The notes under the pieces were generated by a model. It saw only the letters and a program-made list of their open reading frames with translations, made no database searches and was not told where the DNA came from. A program made the translations under genes and the position numbers. This document shows, one piece after another, positions 62,065 through 64,000 of a stretch of DNA of 64,000 nucleotides. The DNA is from Draconibacterium halophilum. GTDB lineage: Bacteria; Bacteroidota; Bacteroidia; Bacteroidales; Prolixibacteraceae. The stretch lies in assembly GCF_010448835.1 (NCBI RefSeq), contig NZ_CP048409.1, forward strand, positions 620,001 to 684,000. The letters are read 5' to 3'. Each line of letters begins with the position of its first letter. Positions within the stretch are counted from its first letter, which is position 1.

Positions 62065-62979
62065 TTATTCTTCTAAATGATTAGTACTGAAGTAAGCCAT
62101 TTCCTGAACAATTTTTCCTTCATCATCAAATGAGTGCGACAACATTAGTGGCATTACCACTTTTTTTCCACTTTCCTCTTCGGTGTACGAATAATTCCAC
62201 CACGAATAAACCACGTAACCGTTATTCAGTTCATAAAAGATACAATCCGGATAACCGATTTGCTCGAAGTGTATGTCTTTTCTTGTGTCAAAATGATTGG
62301 TAACATCTGCGGTTCTTTCTTCCAGATTCATACTTTTATCCCAGCCGCCTGCCAAACTAGTAAATGTTACGTCCTCAGAAAAGAATGATTTCGTAGCTTC
62401 AATATCTTCGGCAGCATAGGCGTTTAACAGCTTTCGTACCGTTGCTATGTGAGGATGGTTAATGTAAACATCTCCATTTTCGCGGGTAGTTTGTGCATTT
62501 CTAATGTCTTCAAAAACATTATTATTATAGTATTGAATAAAAGTTTTAATTTTTCCGTCGTCGTCAAAAGCATATAAACAGTGAACGTGCAGATCCAGGT
62601 TTATGCCTGTTTTTTCGTGGGTTCCGGTAAACGTTAACCAGTCTTGTACCCACATATTTCCCTCGTCATATTCAATGGCATCGGGATAAGCACCGGGCGT
62701 ATCTTCAATGTTAAAATTTATGAAGTTATCCGTCCACCAACCTGTGTTTTCGCCAAACACCTCTGCGGTTGTTTGCCAGTCGTTGCCATTTCTAATAACC
62801 ATTAATGAGTCGGCAAAAAAGGTTTTAGCCTTTTCTTTGTCGCCATTTTTAACGGCTTCCCAGAAAGCTTTTGTTTTGTCAATGGTTTCGTGTTCGTTAA
62901 ACACAGTGCCATTTTTCTTTTGAGCGATTGATGTGCTTGCAAGGAGGGTTAAGATCATCAAAACAACAAAATTTTTCAT
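62065..62979 (-). CDS. Secreted protein with two NTF2-like (SnoaL) domains
   Basis: The 304-residue product has a signal peptide (MKNFVVLMILTLLASTSIAQ) and two tandem NTF2-like domains: residues about 32-160 (KTKAFWEAVKNGDKEKAKTFFADSLMV ... FDDDGKIKTFIQYYN) and about 177-300 (VRKLLNAYAAEDIEATKSFFSEDVTF ... FDDEGKIVQEMAYFS). Each has the helix-then-curved-sheet pattern and the FDDxGKI strand-turn of SnoaL proteins. Catalytic identity cannot be told; the fold serves isomerases, hydrolases and binding proteins. Location is periplasmic or outside. It stands alone. Confidence 0.85.
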   Translation of the reverse strand: MKNFVVLMILTLLASTSIAQKKNGTVFNEHETIDKTKAFWEAVKNGDKEKAKTFFADSLMVIRNGNDWQTTAEVFGENTGWWTDNFINFNIEDTPGAYPDAIEYDEGNMWVQDWLTFTGTHEKTGINLDLHVHCLYAFDDDGKIKTFIQYYNNNVFEDIRNAQTTRENGDVYINHPHIATVRKLLNAYAAEDIEATKSFFSEDVTFTSLAGGWDKSMNLEERTADVTNHFDTRKDIHFEQIGYPDCIFYELNNGYVVYSWWNYSYTEEESGKKVVMPLMLSHSFDDEGKIVQEMAYFSTNHLEE

Positions 62980-63347
62980 AATGTAATCTTTAGTTAATTA
63001 TTTAAAAAAATGCTGGTCTTATTTCACTTAACTTATTGGACTCTATTATACAATTTACGTATTACTAAGATAAAACGAAAATAAAAATGATGTAAGGATC
63101 AGAAATACAGGATTGTAGGGCTTTTGTGAGAAATGCTTTGTATTTTATAACAGAAGTAAGGTGCTGATATTTAATGCTATAAAAAACAAGGATTTGAAAA
63201 TAGTATAATAAAGAATTGTCAATTGATTTTCAGATAACTGAATTATTTTGCTCATATATCTGACATTAACAAAGAAGTAAGCTCGCCTGATGTTTTTTAG
63301 TCCAACAATTTCCTTTATTTTTAGAGAAGTATTAAATCAACTAAACT
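62980..63347. other. Intergenic region between divergent genes
   Basis: 368 bp of AT-rich sequence between the NTF2-like gene (-) and the ThuA-type gene (+). I see no gene, strong hairpin or repeat. Both promoters must lie here. Confidence 0.5.
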
Positions 63348-64000
63348 ATGCTAAACAAGTCTCGAAGAAATTTCATAAAAACCTCCGCTTTGGCGGGAAC
63401 AGGTTTATTTTTTTTATCTCCAAAAATTTATGCTTGGGAGAAAATGCAAAACGTTAATTCAATGAAGGGGAAGAATGTACTTTTCGTTTATGGGGCTGGC
63501 CCAACCATGAACCCAAAGAATCGGTAGATGTATTTGTTCCGTGGTTACAGTCGGAGGGAGCCGAAGTAATTGTTTCTGATAGTTTGGACAGTTATCTGGA
63601 TGAAAATTTGATGCGTTCTGTTGATCTGATTATTCAGACGTGGACAATGGGGACGATTACAAATGAGCAATTAAAAGGACTGTTGACAGCCATTAAAAAC
63701 GGAGCCGGTTTGGCTGGTTGGCATGGTGGAATTGGCGATTCTTTCCGAAATAATCCCGGATATCAGTATATGGTTGGCGGGCAGTGGGTAGCGCATCCCG
63801 GCGGCGTAATTGATTACTCTGTACAAATTACCGATAAACAGGATCCTGTAACGAAAGGATTGGATGATTTTAAAGTGCATTCCGAGCAGTATTATTTGCA
63901 TGTTGATCCTAACGTAAAAGTTTTGGCAACAACGCAATTTACATCAGAACATGATTCGTGGATTGACGATTGTGTGATGCCGGTAGTTTGGAAAAAATAT
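63348..64000 (+). pseudogene. ThuA-domain protein gene, frameshifted and cut by the window end
   Basis: The ATG at 63348 opens a twin-arginine signal (KSRRNFIKTSALAGTGLFF), then GKNVLFVYGAGPTMNPKNR and TAG at 63525-63527. The correct family sequence (GWPNHEPKESVDVFVPWLQSEGAEV, then DLIIQTWTMGTI, GLAGWHGGIGDSF and HSEQYYLHVDPNVKVL) runs in the next frame to the window edge. Adding one G to the four-G run at 63492-63495 restores VYGGWPNHEP. ThuA proteins belong to the glutamine-amidotransferase-like fold and are linked to sugar metabolism. The Tat signal implies export. The 3' end is outside the window. Confidence 0.8.

Overview
The window reads as chromosomal DNA of a gliding or T9SS-bearing Bacteroidota, most likely a marine or sediment member of the Marinilabiliales/Prolixibacteraceae. 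The evidence is a complete type IX secretion gene set, TonB-dependent receptors paired with a DUF4249 protein, FISUMP lipoproteins, a DUF5020 porin, -7 boxes of the form TAnnTTTG, and weak Shine-Dalgarno sequences. The genus is inferred, not shown.

Region by region. 0-6.1 kb: a small membrane protein, a nitroreductase, a class A PBP and topA. 6.1-14.7 kb: an arginase-fold pseudoenzyme, then porP/sprF, gldK, gldL, gldM, gldN and a second gldK copy, which together form the T9SS trans-envelope core and motor. 14.7-19.5 kb: a TonB receptor with a NikR-family regulator and matching 28-bp operator candidates, an OsmC protein, and an M1 peptidase with a T9SS sorting domain (a probable cargo). 19.5-27 kb: an accessory stretch with a 16-copy 21-bp tandem repeat, a TonB receptor operon whose DUF4249 gene is cut by a fresh IS982-family insertion, a lipoprotein gene with an in-frame stop, and a 40-bp leader element present twice. 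27-33 kb: ricT, gldH, trmB, an alkyltransferase-like protein, two FISUMP lipoproteins and an Mrp/ApbC ATPase. 33-38.7 kb: the PorW/SprE lipoprotein with an enlarged three-repeat C-terminus, and PorX preceded by a MITE-like element. 39-50 kb: a DUF89 protein, an MlaEF-type ABC pair, mannose-1-phosphate guanylyltransferase, and a TetR-TolC-adaptor-RND efflux operon. 50-54.3 kb: ispD, a DUF2461 protein, a DUF5020 channel with a purine permease, and tRNA-Val. 54.5-61.2 kb: an Mrp-type Na+/H+ antiporter operon (mnhABCDEFG) behind a universal stress protein gene. 61.2-64 kb: an IS4-type transposase relic, a tandem NTF2-like protein, and the start of a frameshifted ThuA-domain gene.

How the genes fit together. 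GldL/GldM form the proton-driven motor and GldK/GldN the periplasmic ring. PorP/SprF, PorW/SprE and GldH are accessory envelope parts, PorX is the regulator, and the M1 peptidase is a predicted substrate, so most of one secretion pathway lies within 38 kb.

Three genes near the right end (mnhA, mnhD, thuA-like) each carry an apparent one-base loss in or beside a short homopolymer. This may be real decay or base-calling error and cannot be settled from the sequence.
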